Below, piece after piece: positions 28,094-36,749 of a DNA stretch of 64,000 nt. The stretch's first letter is position 1; every line of letters begins with the position of its first letter. Position numbers and translations under genes: made by a program. Below the pieces are notes generated by a model, which was not told where the DNA came from, searched no databases, and saw nothing but the letters and a program-made list of their open reading frames with translations. This DNA is from Alphaproteobacteria bacterium (GTDB lineage: Bacteria > Pseudomonadota > Alphaproteobacteria > SMXS01). The stretch is taken from assembly GCA_016124315.1 (NCBI GenBank), contig WGNW01000073.1, positions 36,117 through 100,116 of the forward strand. Reading direction: 5' to 3'.

Positions 28094-28666
28094 TCAGGGA
28101 TTGTCGAGCGGCTCGGCCTGGGTCAGCCGGCGGTAGTCGGCGTGGTCCGGCCCCGTACGGCCGATCTGGTTGAGCATGCCCATGTCGCCCTCCATCGCCA
28201 TTTCGGTGAGGGGCGCGCCGCTGACCTGCAGGTGCTTGCGGGCGACGATGCCCCACTTGCCGCCCCGCTTCAGCAGCCGGTCCTTGTAGAAGCCGAAGAA
28301 CGAGGCGTAGCCGGCGCCGCCCGCCGGCTCGAGCTGCGGGATCGCCAGGCTGAAATTGTAGCTTTCCACCTCGGCCGTATCGCCCTGCAGGTCGATGCTG
28401 ACCTGGGCGGTGAAATGCCACCGGCGCGGCACGCCGTGCTCCAGCTCCATCAGCACCGGCTTGAAGTCCTTGCCCGAGCCCCGGAAGAAGCCGTAGTCGA
28501 TCTCGGCGTCGTCGTAGAACACCGTGTCGAGCATGGGATCGTTCAGCCAGTCCAGCGCCCGCGAATAGCGCGCCAGCACGTCGTGGATCGCCTGGATGTC
28601 CTTCTGGCGCTGGAGTTCGCTCTCCACGGCGTCCAGCCGTGCCATTACGTCCTTCATGTCGGTCAT
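28094..28666 (-). CDS. Nuclear transport factor 2 (SnoaL)-like protein
   Basis: A 190-residue cone-shaped SnoaL-like protein. The N-terminal helix region (QRQKDIQAIHDVLARYSRAL) is followed by LDTVFYDDAEIDYGFFRG, AQVSIDLQGDTAEVESYNF and FFGFYKDRLLKRGGKWGI, the usual order for SnoaL_4 domains. These act as small hydratases, isomerases or dehydratases, often on aromatic or polyketide substrates. Function not deducible. The gene is convergent with the exported hydrolase. Confidence 0.8.
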   Translation of the reverse strand: MTDMKDVMARLDAVESELQRQKDIQAIHDVLARYSRALDWLNDPMLDTVFYDDAEIDYGFFRGSGKDFKPVLMELEHGVPRRWHFTAQVSIDLQGDTAEVESYNFSLAIPQLEPAGGAGYASFFGFYKDRLLKRGGKWGIVARKHLQVSGAPLTEMAMEGDMGMLNQIGRTGPDHADYRRLTQAEPLDNP

Positions 28667-28785
28667 CGGTCTCCCTCCCCGGATCAGGCGGCCAGCTTAG
28701 GGACCGGCGGGCGGCGGCGCAATCCGCCCGCTTGACGGCCCGCCGGCTTCGGCGGAGCATGGCGGCATTTCCGGGAGCAGCGTTC

Positions 28786-29550
28786 ATGGCCAGGGCATTT
28801 CGCACCAAGCTCAAGCCGCCCTTTCTGCGGCGCATCACCGGGCCGGCGCCGAGCGCGGAGCAGCGCCGCGAGCACCCCTGGAGCATCCCCTTCCTGCACC
28901 ACGGACTCGACCTGGAATTCGACCGCCCGGTGACGATCATCGTCGGCGACAACGGCTCGGGGAAATCGACCCTGCTGGAGGCCATCGCCGCGAATTGCGG
29001 CTTCAGCCTGTCCGGAGGCACCCGCAATCACATCAACTACGCACAAAGACAGGAAAGCCTTTCGCCGCACCTGCGCTTCGCCTGGACCCCGCGCGTCTCG
29101 AAGGGATTCTTCCTGCGCGCCGAGACCCTGTCCCAGTTCGTCGACACCATCGACCTCGTCGCGCAGGTCGATTCGGACGTCTACAGGGCCTATGGCGGCA
29201 GTTCCCTCGATGTCCGCTCCCACGGCGAAGCGTTCATGGCCCTGTTCGAGCATCAGTTCGGCCGTCAGGGAATCTACGTACTGGACGAACCCGAGACGGC
29301 GCTGTCGCCGGAGCGGCAGATCCAGTTCCTGCGGCTGCTCAAGCGCATGGACGAGAGCGGGCTGTGCCAGCTGATCATCGCCACCCACTCGCCGCTGATC
29401 ATGGCCTATCCGGGCGCCCGGCTGCTGGCGGTTACCAAAGACGGCCTCGAGGCCATCGAGTTCCACGAGACCAGGAATTTCCGCATCCTGCGCGAGTTCT
29501 ACATCAACCCGGACGGCTTCGTCGCCGGCGTGCTGATGGACGACGAATGA
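28786..29550 (+). CDS. AAA family (ABC-type) ATPase
   Basis: A 254-residue soluble P-loop ATPase. Walker A is IVGDNGSGKSTLLEAIA near residue 50, the Walker B region reads IYVLDEPETALSPERQ, and the switch histidine is in LIIATHSPLIMAYPGA. There is no clear signature LSGG helix but SHGEAFMALF occupies its place. The type is the small stand-alone predicted ATPase (RecF/SMC-like head), sometimes part of defence pairs, but no partner nuclease is next to it. ATGs at 28759 and 28786 are both open; the second has GGGAG at good spacing. Confidence 0.8.
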   Translation: MARAFRTKLKPPFLRRITGPAPSAEQRREHPWSIPFLHHGLDLEFDRPVTIIVGDNGSGKSTLLEAIAANCGFSLSGGTRNHINYAQRQESLSPHLRFAWTPRVSKGFFLRAETLSQFVDTIDLVAQVDSDVYRAYGGSSLDVRSHGEAFMALFEHQFGRQGIYVLDEPETALSPERQIQFLRLLKRMDESGLCQLIIATHSPLIMAYPGARLLAVTKDGLEAIEFHETRNFRILREFYINPDGFVAGVLMDDE

Positions 29551-29560
29551 CGCCGCGCCG

Positions 29561-30907
29561 TCACGGCACGAGGAAAGGCAGGTTGGCCGTCGCCGCCACG
29601 CCCCGCCCGTCCCGCACCGTGACGAACAGCCGGTAGGCGCCGCCGGGCAGCCCGCCGATACGGGCGCCCGTCGCGTCGGACGAGAGGATCGCCCCGGGAA
29701 AGGCTCGCGGTACGGATTCGGCGTCGCCGGCCTTGCCCAGGTCGGTGCTCTCGGCCATGACCTGCCATTCTACCGACAGGCTGTCCCCGTCCGGGTCGCT
29801 CGCCTCGAGGACCGCGCGGCCCGCCTCCATGTCGAACCGGCCGATGCGCGGCGCATGGTCGCCGCCGGGCGTGCGCCCGCCCCAGGCCTCCGCCATGGCC
29901 TCGGCCGCCTCGGTCCAGCTGCCGTCGGGCAGCAGCAGGCTGTGCCATGTGGGCGTCACCTCCTGCTTCTGTCCCCAGTAGAACAGGATCTGCCCCGCCG
30001 TCTGGCCGGCGAGGCTGCGCAGGTAGCCGCGCAGCCGTGCCGCCTTTTCCGTGCTGGTCGGTTCGACGGCGGCGCCCCAGGGCTTGCGCGGCGCCTGCCA
30101 CTGGCCCACGGCACCCATCTCGGTGACGACGATCGGGCCCGTCCAGCCCTGGGCGCGAACCCGCGCCGGCAGGCTGGGCAGCGCGTCGCCGTAGGAATTG
30201 ACGCCGAGCACGTCGACATCGGGCGCCGCCCGCATCAGCTTGGTCACCTTGTCGACGCCGGTCTCCTGCAGCACCGCCATGACCGGGTGCCGCGGGTCGA
30301 GCTGCCTGACCAGCCGCGCCGCCGCGCCGATGCCCGGCCAGACCGCGCTGTCGTCGTCGAGCTCGGCCTCGACCTCGTTGCCGACGCCCCACATCAACAG
30401 CGCAGGATGATCCCTGTAGCGCCGCACGAACGCGGCCAGCCGGTCGAGCTGGGCCTTGACCTGGGCCGGATCCCGGTAGTCGAAGCCGCGGCGCGGAGGC
30501 TCCAGCCAGAGGCCGACGATCACCTTCAGCCCGAGCCGCTGCGCCGCGTCCAGCACGGCGTCCGGCGGCTCGCCGTAGGTCCGCACCACGGTCGCGCCAA
30601 GGCCCTTGAGCATGTCGAGCCGGGCGGTGCCGTCGACGCCACGGACCGGGAACGGCCTGCCGTCCACCAGCAGCCGGTCGCCGGCCACCCGCACCCCGGC
30701 CATCGCCGTGGCGCTGTACAGCAGAAGGGCGAGACAGAGGATTGCCGAAAACAGGAAAGGCCCGGGCGGCGAACCGACCGGGCCTTCCGAAACGTGCCGT
30801 TTCCGCAGGATCAGTTCTGCAGGATGGTGCAGGCCGACAGGCCGGGCGCGCCGTAGACGTGGGTGTAGCCGGTCTTGGGATTGCCCGGCACCTGGCGGTC
30901 GCCGCAC
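29561..30907 (-). CDS. Glycoside hydrolase, GH2-like TIM barrel (start uncertain)
   Basis: The reading frame encodes a strong signal peptide (FLFSAILCLALLLYSATAMA) and a TIM-barrel hydrolase with VVRTYGEPPDAVLDAAQRLG, the acid/base region MWGVGNEVEAELDDD and the nucleophile region IVVTEMGAVG, then a C-terminal beta-sandwich of the Ig/fibronectin kind. GH2 or a related family acting on polysaccharide is likely. The start is a problem: no ATG, GTG or TTG lies between the thiolase stop and the signal peptide. The nearest in-frame start is GTG 30907 inside the thiolase gene, and the ATG at 30703 would delete the signal. The true start may be a rare codon or lost. Confidence 0.7.
   Translation of the reverse strand: MRRPPGAGQSQDRLHPRLRRARPVGLHHPAELILRKRHVSEGPVGSPPGPFLFSAILCLALLLYSATAMAGVRVAGDRLLVDGRPFPVRGVDGTARLDMLKGLGATVVRTYGEPPDAVLDAAQRLGLKVIVGLWLEPPRRGFDYRDPAQVKAQLDRLAAFVRRYRDHPALLMWGVGNEVEAELDDDSAVWPGIGAAARLVRQLDPRHPVMAVLQETGVDKVTKLMRAAPDVDVLGVNSYGDALPSLPARVRAQGWTGPIVVTEMGAVGQWQAPRKPWGAAVEPTSTEKAARLRGYLRSLAGQTAGQILFYWGQKQEVTPTWHSLLLPDGSWTEAAEAMAEAWGGRTPGGDHAPRIGRFDMEAGRAVLEASDPDGDSLSVEWQVMAESTDLGKAGDAESVPRAFPGAILSSDATGARIGGLPGGAYRLFVTVRDGRGVAATANLPFLVP
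30757..30786 (-). terminator. Intrinsic terminator after the thiolase operon
   Basis: AAGGCCCGG at 30757-30765 pairs perfectly with CCGGGCCTT at 30778-30786 around a 12-nt loop. On the minus strand it is followed by TTTCCTGTTTTC. It lies 25 nt after the thiolase stop and inside the stretch just before the glycoside hydrolase signal peptide. Confidence 0.75.
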
Positions 30908-31956
30908 TCGCCGCGCAGCTGCGCCACGACCTCATAGACCTGCCGCAGGCCCGACGCGCCGATCGGCTCGCCGTTGGCGAGGCAGCCGCCGTCGGTGTTC
31001 ATGGGCATCCGGCCGTTGATCTCGGTCGCGCCCTCGCGCAGCAGCTTCTCCTGTTCGCCGTCCTTGCAGAAGCCGTTCTCGGCCATGTGCATGATCTCGG
31101 CGCCGGACTCGGTGTCCTGGATCTGGATCACGTCCATGTCCTCCGGGCCCAGGCCGGCCATCTCGTAGGCGGCCTTCGACGCGAACACGGTCGGCGCCGG
31201 CGCCCGCTGCAGCGCCAGGTACGGGCTGAACACCTCGAACGAGCCGTAGTGGCGGGTCTTCATGGTCACCGCCCGCAGGAACACGGGCCGGTTGGTGTAG
31301 CGCCGCGCCACCTTCTCGCTGGCCAGGATCAGCGCCACGCCGCCCTCGGCCGGCGAGCAGAACATGTACTTGGTCAGCGGATGCGACAGCATGTCCGAAT
31401 GCATGATGGTGTCCAGTTCCACCGGATCGCGCCGCCAGGCGTTCGGGTTCAGCGAGCCGTTACGGAACGCCTTCTGCGCCACCAGGCCCAGCGTCTCCGG
31501 CGAGAGGCCGTGGTCGTGCATGTACTTCTGGATCTTCATGCCGAAGAACTGGGTGGTCAGCATCAGCCCGGTCTCGCCGTACCAGGTTTCGAGGCCCGAG
31601 GCCTTGGGATCGGCGTTGAAGGCGCCGCGCGGATGCTTGTCGAAGCCCACCGCCACGCCGACGTCGTACTGGCCCGACTTAATCGCCGTATAGGCCGACA
31701 GCAGCGCGGAGCCGCCCGTCGCGCAGCCGTTGGACACGTTGACGAACTGGATGCCGGTGAGGCCCAGCTCGTTGACCAGCGAATCCGCGTTGCCCGCGGC
31801 GGCCGAGCCGCCGAAGGCGAACTGCATGTCTTCCCATTCCAGGCTGCAGTCCTTCAGCGCCTGGCGCACCGCGTAGGCACCCTGCTGGCGGCCGCTGACG
31901 CCGTCCGTGCGGCCGAACTTGTGGATGCCGATACCGATGATGCAAACGTCGCTCAT
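30811..31956 (-). CDS. Thiolase family protein (SCP2-type, acetyl-CoA acetyltransferase-like)
   Basis: A 381-residue thiolase-fold protein. The N-terminal cysteine region is VNVSNGCATGGSALLSAY near residue 75, and the C-terminal half has NTDGGCLANGEPIGASGLRQ and GAPGLSACTILQN with conserved Cys and Gly. The form is that of lipid-transfer/SCP2 thiolases, which pair with DUF35 proteins and act in steroid or branched side-chain degradation. The DUF35 gene is just upstream, 24 bp away, so a two-subunit enzyme is likely. Terminated by the hairpin at 30757-30786. Confidence 0.87.
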   Translation of the reverse strand: MSDVCIIGIGIHKFGRTDGVSGRQQGAYAVRQALKDCSLEWEDMQFAFGGSAAAGNADSLVNELGLTGIQFVNVSNGCATGGSALLSAYTAIKSGQYDVGVAVGFDKHPRGAFNADPKASGLETWYGETGLMLTTQFFGMKIQKYMHDHGLSPETLGLVAQKAFRNGSLNPNAWRRDPVELDTIMHSDMLSHPLTKYMFCSPAEGGVALILASEKVARRYTNRPVFLRAVTMKTRHYGSFEVFSPYLALQRAPAPTVFASKAAYEMAGLGPEDMDVIQIQDTESGAEIMHMAENGFCKDGEQEKLLREGATEINGRMPMNTDGGCLANGEPIGASGLRQVYEVVAQLRGECGDRQVPGNPKTGYTHVYGAPGLSACTILQN

Positions 31957-31980
31957 TTCCCGTCTCCTCTCAGAACCGGC

Positions 31981-32409
31981 TCAGCCTTCGACCGGCTTGA
32001 ATGCGTAGGTGATCACTTCGTTGCCGTTCTCGTCCTCGCGGAACGGGATGATGGTGAGTTCCATCTCCATCCCGATCTTCAGCTTGCCCGGATCGGCGAC
32101 CGTAAGCCGCGATTCGACGATGACCTCGCCCGGCAGCTCGATATAGCCGACGCCGTAGGGCTTGAAGGTCTCCACCGTCTCCGGACCCTTGTAGGGCGGA
32201 TTCTTCGGCAGGAAGCCCTGGATCGTCCAGGTCCAGAGCTTGCCGCGGGTGTTCAGCAGGACCTCTTCCGAGTCCTCGTCCGCGACATAGTGATGAATGG
32301 CTGGAAAGTAGACGCGTCCCGTCTTCTTCTCCCGGCGGCCGATGAGGCGCGGGCTGTCAGACGGCCACGTGAACAAACCTTCCTGAACCGGAACCTGCTG
32401 CTTGGCCAT
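31981..32409 (-). CDS. DUF35 OB-fold protein lacking the zinc ribbon cysteines
   Basis: A 142-residue thiolase partner. In typical DUF35 proteins a rubredoxin-like zinc ribbon (four Cys) precedes an OB fold. Here the ribbon position reads LIGRREKKTGRVYFPAIHHY with no cysteine, while the OB part, GKLWTWTIQGFLP and YGVGYIELPGEVIVESRLT, is kept. The protein probably supports the thiolase structurally without a metal site. The ATG at 32409 matches the family. Confidence 0.85.
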   Translation of the reverse strand: MAKQQVPVQEGLFTWPSDSPRLIGRREKKTGRVYFPAIHHYVADEDSEEVLLNTRGKLWTWTIQGFLPKNPPYKGPETVETFKPYGVGYIELPGEVIVESRLTVADPGKLKIGMEMELTIIPFREDENGNEVITYAFKPVEG

Positions 32410-32545
32410 GTTTCCTTGGCTCTCCCCTGCAAACGAAAAAAGTCACGCGCGATCCTAGAGAGGAACGCCCGTGGCGGCAAGCGGTGAGGCCTGCCCGTTT
32501 CGGCACGCAGGATAGCAGACTTGCGCACCGAGGGAACGGGCGGAT

Positions 32546-32941
32546 TCAGGAACCGAGCGCCGGCTTCACGTCGGTTTGGGAGAAGTCGTCGCCCTTGAAC
32601 AGCAGGGTGTCGTCGTTCGCCATCGCCAGCGCATAGGCGATGCAGTCGCCGAAATTGAGCCGCGCGGGATGGTTCCCTTTGCCGTATCTGCGGTAGGCCT
32701 CTCTGGCAATCGTTGCGTGCAGAGACGTTACCGCCGTCACTTCCAGATCGAGCGTCGCGACAATGCCATCAAATGCTTCGCTCAGGTCATCACGCTTGGC
32801 GCTATCGATGACGATGCATGCTTCCAGGAGATTCGCACTGGAAATCATGGGTCGCGGAGTCTCGGCCAGTACCCGGAGAAAGTCGTTCTCTTCCGGCTCC
32901 CTCCGAACCAGGGCCACGAGGACCGAGGTATCGACGATCAC
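32546..32941 (-). CDS. vapC: VapC-type PIN domain toxin
   Basis: A 131-residue PIN ribonuclease, the toxin of a type II toxin-antitoxin pair. The acidic active-site residues are in MIVDTSVLVALVRREPEE (Asp4), SSANLLEACIVID (Glu near residue 40) and LNFGDCIAYALA (Asp near residue 98), with KGDDFSQTD at the end. The set is intact, so it should be active. Its ATG overlaps the antitoxin stop by ATGA. Confidence 0.9.
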   Translation of the reverse strand: MIVDTSVLVALVRREPEENDFLRVLAETPRPMISSANLLEACIVIDSAKRDDLSEAFDGIVATLDLEVTAVTSLHATIAREAYRRYGKGNHPARLNFGDCIAYALAMANDDTLLFKGDDFSQTDVKPALGS

Positions 32942-33183
32942 TTGGGCAGGCCCCGCTCGTCATAGAGCAGTTCGTCGTGATCGGGCAGCGGGCCGACCGG
33001 GCCCAGTTGGTCGAGCAATTGCTTCACGCGCCGTATCTTGGCGTCGACATCCTGACGCTTTCTCAACCGCTCCAGGCGCTCCCGAAGAGCGACCGTCACG
33101 GCCTGCGTCAAGGTCTCTCCGGCCAGTTCGGCCACTTGGGCAGCCAGAGCGTGGGTCTCTTCCTTCTTGATGTTCAGGCCCAT
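32938..33183 (-). CDS. vapB: VapB-type antitoxin
   Basis: An 81-residue protein that opens MGLNIKKEETHALAAQVAEL, then AGETLTQAVTVALRERLERL, the usual form of PSK/VapB antitoxins, with a C-terminal tail (PDHDELLYDERGLPK) that should block the PIN active site. The ATG at 33183 is chosen over upstream in-frame starts because it matches the family. It is the first gene of the pair and has a palindrome 12 bp upstream. Confidence 0.9.
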   Translation of the reverse strand: MGLNIKKEETHALAAQVAELAGETLTQAVTVALRERLERLRKRQDVDAKIRRVKQLLDQLGPVGPLPDHDELLYDERGLPK

Positions 33184-33194
33184 GAGGCGCTCCC

Positions 33195-33221
33195 TGGTAG
33201 AATTTCCACCCAATTCTACCA
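33195..33221. promoter_or_regulatory. VapBC operator palindrome
   Basis: TGGTAGAATT at 33195-33204 and AATTCTACCA at 33212-33221 form a perfect 10-bp inverted repeat with a 7-bp spacer, just upstream of vapB. This is the expected place for a VapB or VapBC binding site that autoregulates the pair. Confidence 0.7.
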
Positions 33222-33305
33222 TACCATGCCGCCTCGCTGCCGGGAATACGGCAATCCGGGCGCCACCCGGAATCCCGGTGATCTGATGGCCGGTGCCAGC
33301 CTTGC

Positions 33306-34067
33306 TCAAGCAGACCCGCTCTCAGGCCACGTCACCGCCGGCAGCGCGCGGAAGCCGGGCCGCGCGAAGAGGAATCCCTGCATGAGGGCCACGCCCGCGT
33401 CGGCGAGCGTCTCCATCTCGGCCGCCGTCTCCACGCCCTCGGCGATCACCTGGATGCCGAGCCCACCCCAGATGTCCATGATGCCGTCCAGGATGCGCCG
33501 GCGGGCGCCGCTGCCGTCGATGCCGCGGACCAGTTCCATGTCGATCTTGACGATGTCGGGCTGGAAGTTGGCCAGCAGGGAGAGCCCGGCGAAGCCGGAA
33601 CCGAAATCGTCGATGGCCGTCCGGAAACCGGTCTCGCGGTACTCGCTCAGGATCTCGATCAGCCGGCCCTGCCGGGTGATCCGCTCGGTCTCGCTGGCCT
33701 CGAAGGTGATGCGGTCCATGGGGAACCCGGTGCGGCGGCACGCCGCCAGCGTGCTCTGGATGCAGTGCCGCGGCTGGTAGACGGCGTTGGGCATGAAATT
33801 GATGCTGAGCGGCACGGCCACGCCCAGTTCGGCCGCGGTCTCCACCGCCTTCACCCGGCATGCCTGGTCGAAGCCGTAGAGCATGCCCTCCTCGAGCTTC
33901 TCGAACACCGCGCCCGCTGGCTCGCCGCCGCCGCCGCGCACCAGCGCCTCGTAGGCGAAGACGCTGCCCGACCGGATGTCCACGATCGGCTGGAACGCCA
34001 TGCCGATCTCGAACGGCAGTTCCTGTCGGCACTGGCCGCAGCCGCCCACGGAATCGTCAGGTTTCAT
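33306..34067 (-). CDS. EAL domain cyclic-di-GMP phosphodiesterase
   Basis: A 253-residue stand-alone EAL protein that probably hydrolyses c-di-GMP and so favours motility over biofilm. It has the signature YEALVRG near residue 40, SINFMPNAV, FEASETERI, IDDFGSGFAGLS, PDIVKIDME, VIAEGVET and MQGFLFARP, so the metal and catalytic residues are all present. The short N-terminal part has a CGQC pair that might sense redox or bind metal. No GGDEF or sensor domain. It precedes hisG and is transcribed away from it. Confidence 0.88.
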   Translation of the reverse strand: MKPDDSVGGCGQCRQELPFEIGMAFQPIVDIRSGSVFAYEALVRGGGGEPAGAVFEKLEEGMLYGFDQACRVKAVETAAELGVAVPLSINFMPNAVYQPRHCIQSTLAACRRTGFPMDRITFEASETERITRQGRLIEILSEYRETGFRTAIDDFGSGFAGLSLLANFQPDIVKIDMELVRGIDGSGARRRILDGIMDIWGGLGIQVIAEGVETAAEMETLADAGVALMQGFLFARPGFRALPAVTWPESGSA

Positions 34068-34268
34068 GCAGCCCCCTTGCGTTTCCCGACGGTAACATTG
34101 TCCGTCGAGGGTTTCCAACGCGCGAAGCCCCGGAGAGTTCTCGGCAACACGCGCCGCGAAGGCCGTCGGCGTTGATTTCCGTGCCGTGCGCCACTAAACC
34201 TTGCCCCGCGCGGAAGCCGGCCCACATAGCCGGGCCAGCACCGCGGGAAAACAGCACTGGAAACGACC

Positions 34269-34937
34269 ATGAGCGCGACGGACCCGATCGTCATGGCCCT
34301 GCCGAAAGGGCGCATCCTGAAAGAGGTGCGCCCCCTGCTGCATGCGGCCGGCATCGAGCCCGAGCCCGAGTTCGACGACGAGAACTCCCGCAAGCTGCGC
34401 TTCGCCACCAACGATCCGAAGCTGGAGATCATCCGGGTGCGCAGCTTCGACGTGGCCACCTTCGTGGCGTTCGGCGGCGCCCAGCTCGGCGTCTGCGGCA
34501 ACGATGTGCTCATGGAGTTCGACTACGACGGCATCTACGCGCCGCTCGACCTGGACATCGGCCACTGCCGCCTGTCCGTCGCCGAGCCCAGGGCGCTGAG
34601 CGAGAGCGACGACCCGCGCACCTGGAGCCATGTGCGCGTCGCCACCAAATATCCCAACATCACCCGCCGGCATTTCGCCGCCCGCGGCGTGCAGGCCGAG
34701 TGCATCAAGCTCAACGGCGCCATGGAGCTGGCGCCGGCGCTGGGGCTGTGCCGGCGCATCGTCGACCTGGTCAGCACCGGCTCGACGCTGAAGGCCAACG
34801 GTCTCGTCGAGATCGAGCGCATCTGCGACATCAGCTCGCGGCTGATCGTCAACCGCGCCGCCTTCAAGACCCGCCCCGGCGAGATCGCCGCGCGCATCGA
34901 ACGGTTCCGCGAGGTGATCAATGCCAAGGCGGCTTGA
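34269..34937 (+). CDS. hisG: ATP phosphoribosyltransferase, short form
   Basis: HisG starts histidine synthesis by joining ATP and PRPP. The 222-residue length is the short form that lacks the C-terminal regulatory domain and needs HisZ, which is elsewhere. Motifs: [16 protein letters not shown] near residue 9, [15 protein letters not shown], and the PRPP loop [18 protein letters not shown]. It overlaps hisD by 17 bases. It resumes the conserved block that was left at DUF2948 (21030). Confidence 0.94.
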   Translation: MSATDPIVMALPKGRILKEVRPLLHAAGIEPEPEFDDENSRKLRFATNDPKLEIIRVRSFDVATFVAFGGAQLGVCGNDVLMEFDYDGIYAPLDLDIGHCRLSVAEPRALSESDDPRTWSHVRVATKYPNITRRHFAARGVQAECIKLNGAMELAPALGLCRRIVDLVSTGSTLKANGLVEIERICDISSRLIVNRAAFKTRPGEIAARIERFREVINAKAA

Positions 34938-36213
34938 CGCCTCGTCCCGCGACTTCGACCGCGCCTTCCAGGCGCTGCTGGGGCTGAAGCGGGAATCCGA
35001 TCCGGACGTGGCCGCGGTGGTGGCGGAGATCATCGCCGACGTGCGCCTGCGCGGCGACGACGCGCTGTTCGAGTACACCAGCCGCTTCGACCGCGTCGAC
35101 CTGTCGCCCGAGACGGTGCGAGTGCGCCCGCAGGAGATCCTGGAGGCGCGCGAGGCCTGCTCCCGCGAGGCGCTGGACGCGCTGGAGACGGCGGCGGCGC
35201 GCATCCGCGCCTTCCACGATAAACAGCGGCCGGCGGACCTGCGCTTCACCGACGAGGCGGGCGTCGTGCTGGGCTACCGCTGGACGCCGATCTCGGCGGT
35301 CGGCCTCTACGTGCCCGGCGGCACCGCCGCCTATCCCAGCTCGGTGCTGATGAACGCGGTGCCGGCCAGGGTCGCCGGCGTGCCGCGCGTCGCCATGGTG
35401 GTGCCGACGCCCGACGGCGTCGTCAATCCCATGGTGCTGGCCGCCGCCAGCACCGCCGGCGTGGGCGAGATCTACAAGGTGGGCGGCGCCCAGGCGGTGG
35501 CCGCCCTGGCCTACGGCACCGAGAGCATCGCCCCCGTCGACAAGGTGGTCGGCCCCGGCAACGCCTTCGTGGCGGCCGCCAAGCGGCAGGTGTTCGGCAC
35601 CATCGGCATCGACATGATCGCCGGTCCCTCCGAGATCCTGGTGGTCGCCGACGCGGCCAACGACCCGGCCTGGATCGCCGCCGACCTGCTGAGCCAGGCC
35701 GAGCACGACACCGCCGCCCAGTCGATCCTGATCACCGACGACGCCGCCTTCGCCGACGCGGTGGAACGGGCGGTCGAGATCCACCTGCAGCGGCTCGGGC
35801 GGACCGAGATCGCCCGCGCCTCGTGGGAAACGAACGGCGCGATCATCGTCGTGCCCGCGCTCGACGACGCGGCGCCGCTGGTCGACAGGGTGGCGCCCGA
35901 GCACCTGGAACTGGCCGTCGCCGATCCCGAGCGGCTGGCCGGCCTCGTCACCCACGCCGGCGCGATCTTCCTGGGACGGCACACGCCCGAGGCGATCGGC
36001 GACTACATCGCCGGGCCCAACCACGTGCTGCCCACCTCGCGCACCGCCCGCTTCGCCTCCGGCCTGTCGGTGCTCGACTTCGTCAAGCGCACCTCGCTGA
36101 TCGCGTGCGACGCCGCCAGCTTCCAGGCCATCGCGCCCGCCGCCGAGCGGCTGGCGCATCTGGAGGGGCTCGACGCCCACGCGCTCTCCATGGAGATTCG
36201 CCGGCAATCGTGA
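34921..36213 (+). CDS. hisD: Histidinol dehydrogenase
   Basis: A 430-residue zinc enzyme that oxidises histidinol to histidine in two NAD-dependent steps. Visible: [20 protein letters not shown] near residue 125, [44 protein letters not shown] (zinc and catalytic His) and [14 protein letters not shown] near residue 360. All present. Overlap with hisG implies one transcript. Confidence 0.96.
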   Translation: MPRRLDASSRDFDRAFQALLGLKRESDPDVAAVVAEIIADVRLRGDDALFEYTSRFDRVDLSPETVRVRPQEILEAREACSREALDALETAAARIRAFHDKQRPADLRFTDEAGVVLGYRWTPISAVGLYVPGGTAAYPSSVLMNAVPARVAGVPRVAMVVPTPDGVVNPMVLAAASTAGVGEIYKVGGAQAVAALAYGTESIAPVDKVVGPGNAFVAAAKRQVFGTIGIDMIAGPSEILVVADAANDPAWIAADLLSQAEHDTAAQSILITDDAAFADAVERAVEIHLQRLGRTEIARASWETNGAIIVVPALDDAAPLVDRVAPEHLELAVADPERLAGLVTHAGAIFLGRHTPEAIGDYIAGPNHVLPTSRTARFASGLSVLDFVKRTSLIACDAASFQAIAPAAERLAHLEGLDAHALSMEIRRQS

Positions 36214-36278
36214 CGCGGCTGCCGCAAGGCGGCACCTTTGTCATTCCCCTGAAACCCATTCCGCTTTAGCTTCCCGCC

Positions 36279-36743
36279 ATGCCCGGGAACATCACCAGCA
36301 TCAGGCTCGACGAGAAGTCCATCGTCCGCCGCAACGCGGACATCGAGCACGAGCGCAAGGTCGCCATCTTCGACCTGCTGGAGGACAACCACTTCGTGCT
36401 CGCCTCGGCGCCCGGTCCCTACGACCTGGTGCTGCGACTGGAGGAGAGCCGGCTGGTCATGGAGGCCCGCGGCGCGGACGGCACGCTGCTGGAGGAGATC
36501 AAGCTCCAGGTCACGCCGTTCCGGCGCATCATCAAGGACTACTTCCTGGTCTGCGAAAGCTATTTCTCGGCGATCAGAACCGCGAGCCCGTCGCAGATCG
36601 AGGCCATAGACATGGGCCGGCGCGGGCTGCACAACGAAGGCTCCGAACTGCTCCGCGAGCGGCTCGCCCAGCAGATCGAGATGGATCTGGGCACGGCGCG
36701 CAGGCTGTTCACCCTGATCTGCGTCCTCCACATCCGGGGCTGA
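36279..36743 (+). CDS. UPF0262 family protein
   Basis: A 154-residue conserved alphaproteobacterial protein of unknown function, always in this block. It reads SIRLDEKSIVRRNADIEHER near the start and FRRIIKDYFLVCESYFSAIR near residue 85, with MGRRGLHNEGSELLRERL after. No signal or membrane segment. The first ATG gives the expected length. Confidence 0.88.
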   Translation: MPGNITSIRLDEKSIVRRNADIEHERKVAIFDLLEDNHFVLASAPGPYDLVLRLEESRLVMEARGADGTLLEEIKLQVTPFRRIIKDYFLVCESYFSAIRTASPSQIEAIDMGRRGLHNEGSELLRERLAQQIEMDLGTARRLFTLICVLHIRG

Positions 36744-36749
36744 CGCCGC

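Noticed and set aside
28786..29550. Predicted ATPase as half of a defence pair (Septu- or Gabija-like)
   Set aside because: No nuclease or other effector gene is adjacent; the neighbours are SnoaL-like and glycoside hydrolase genes.
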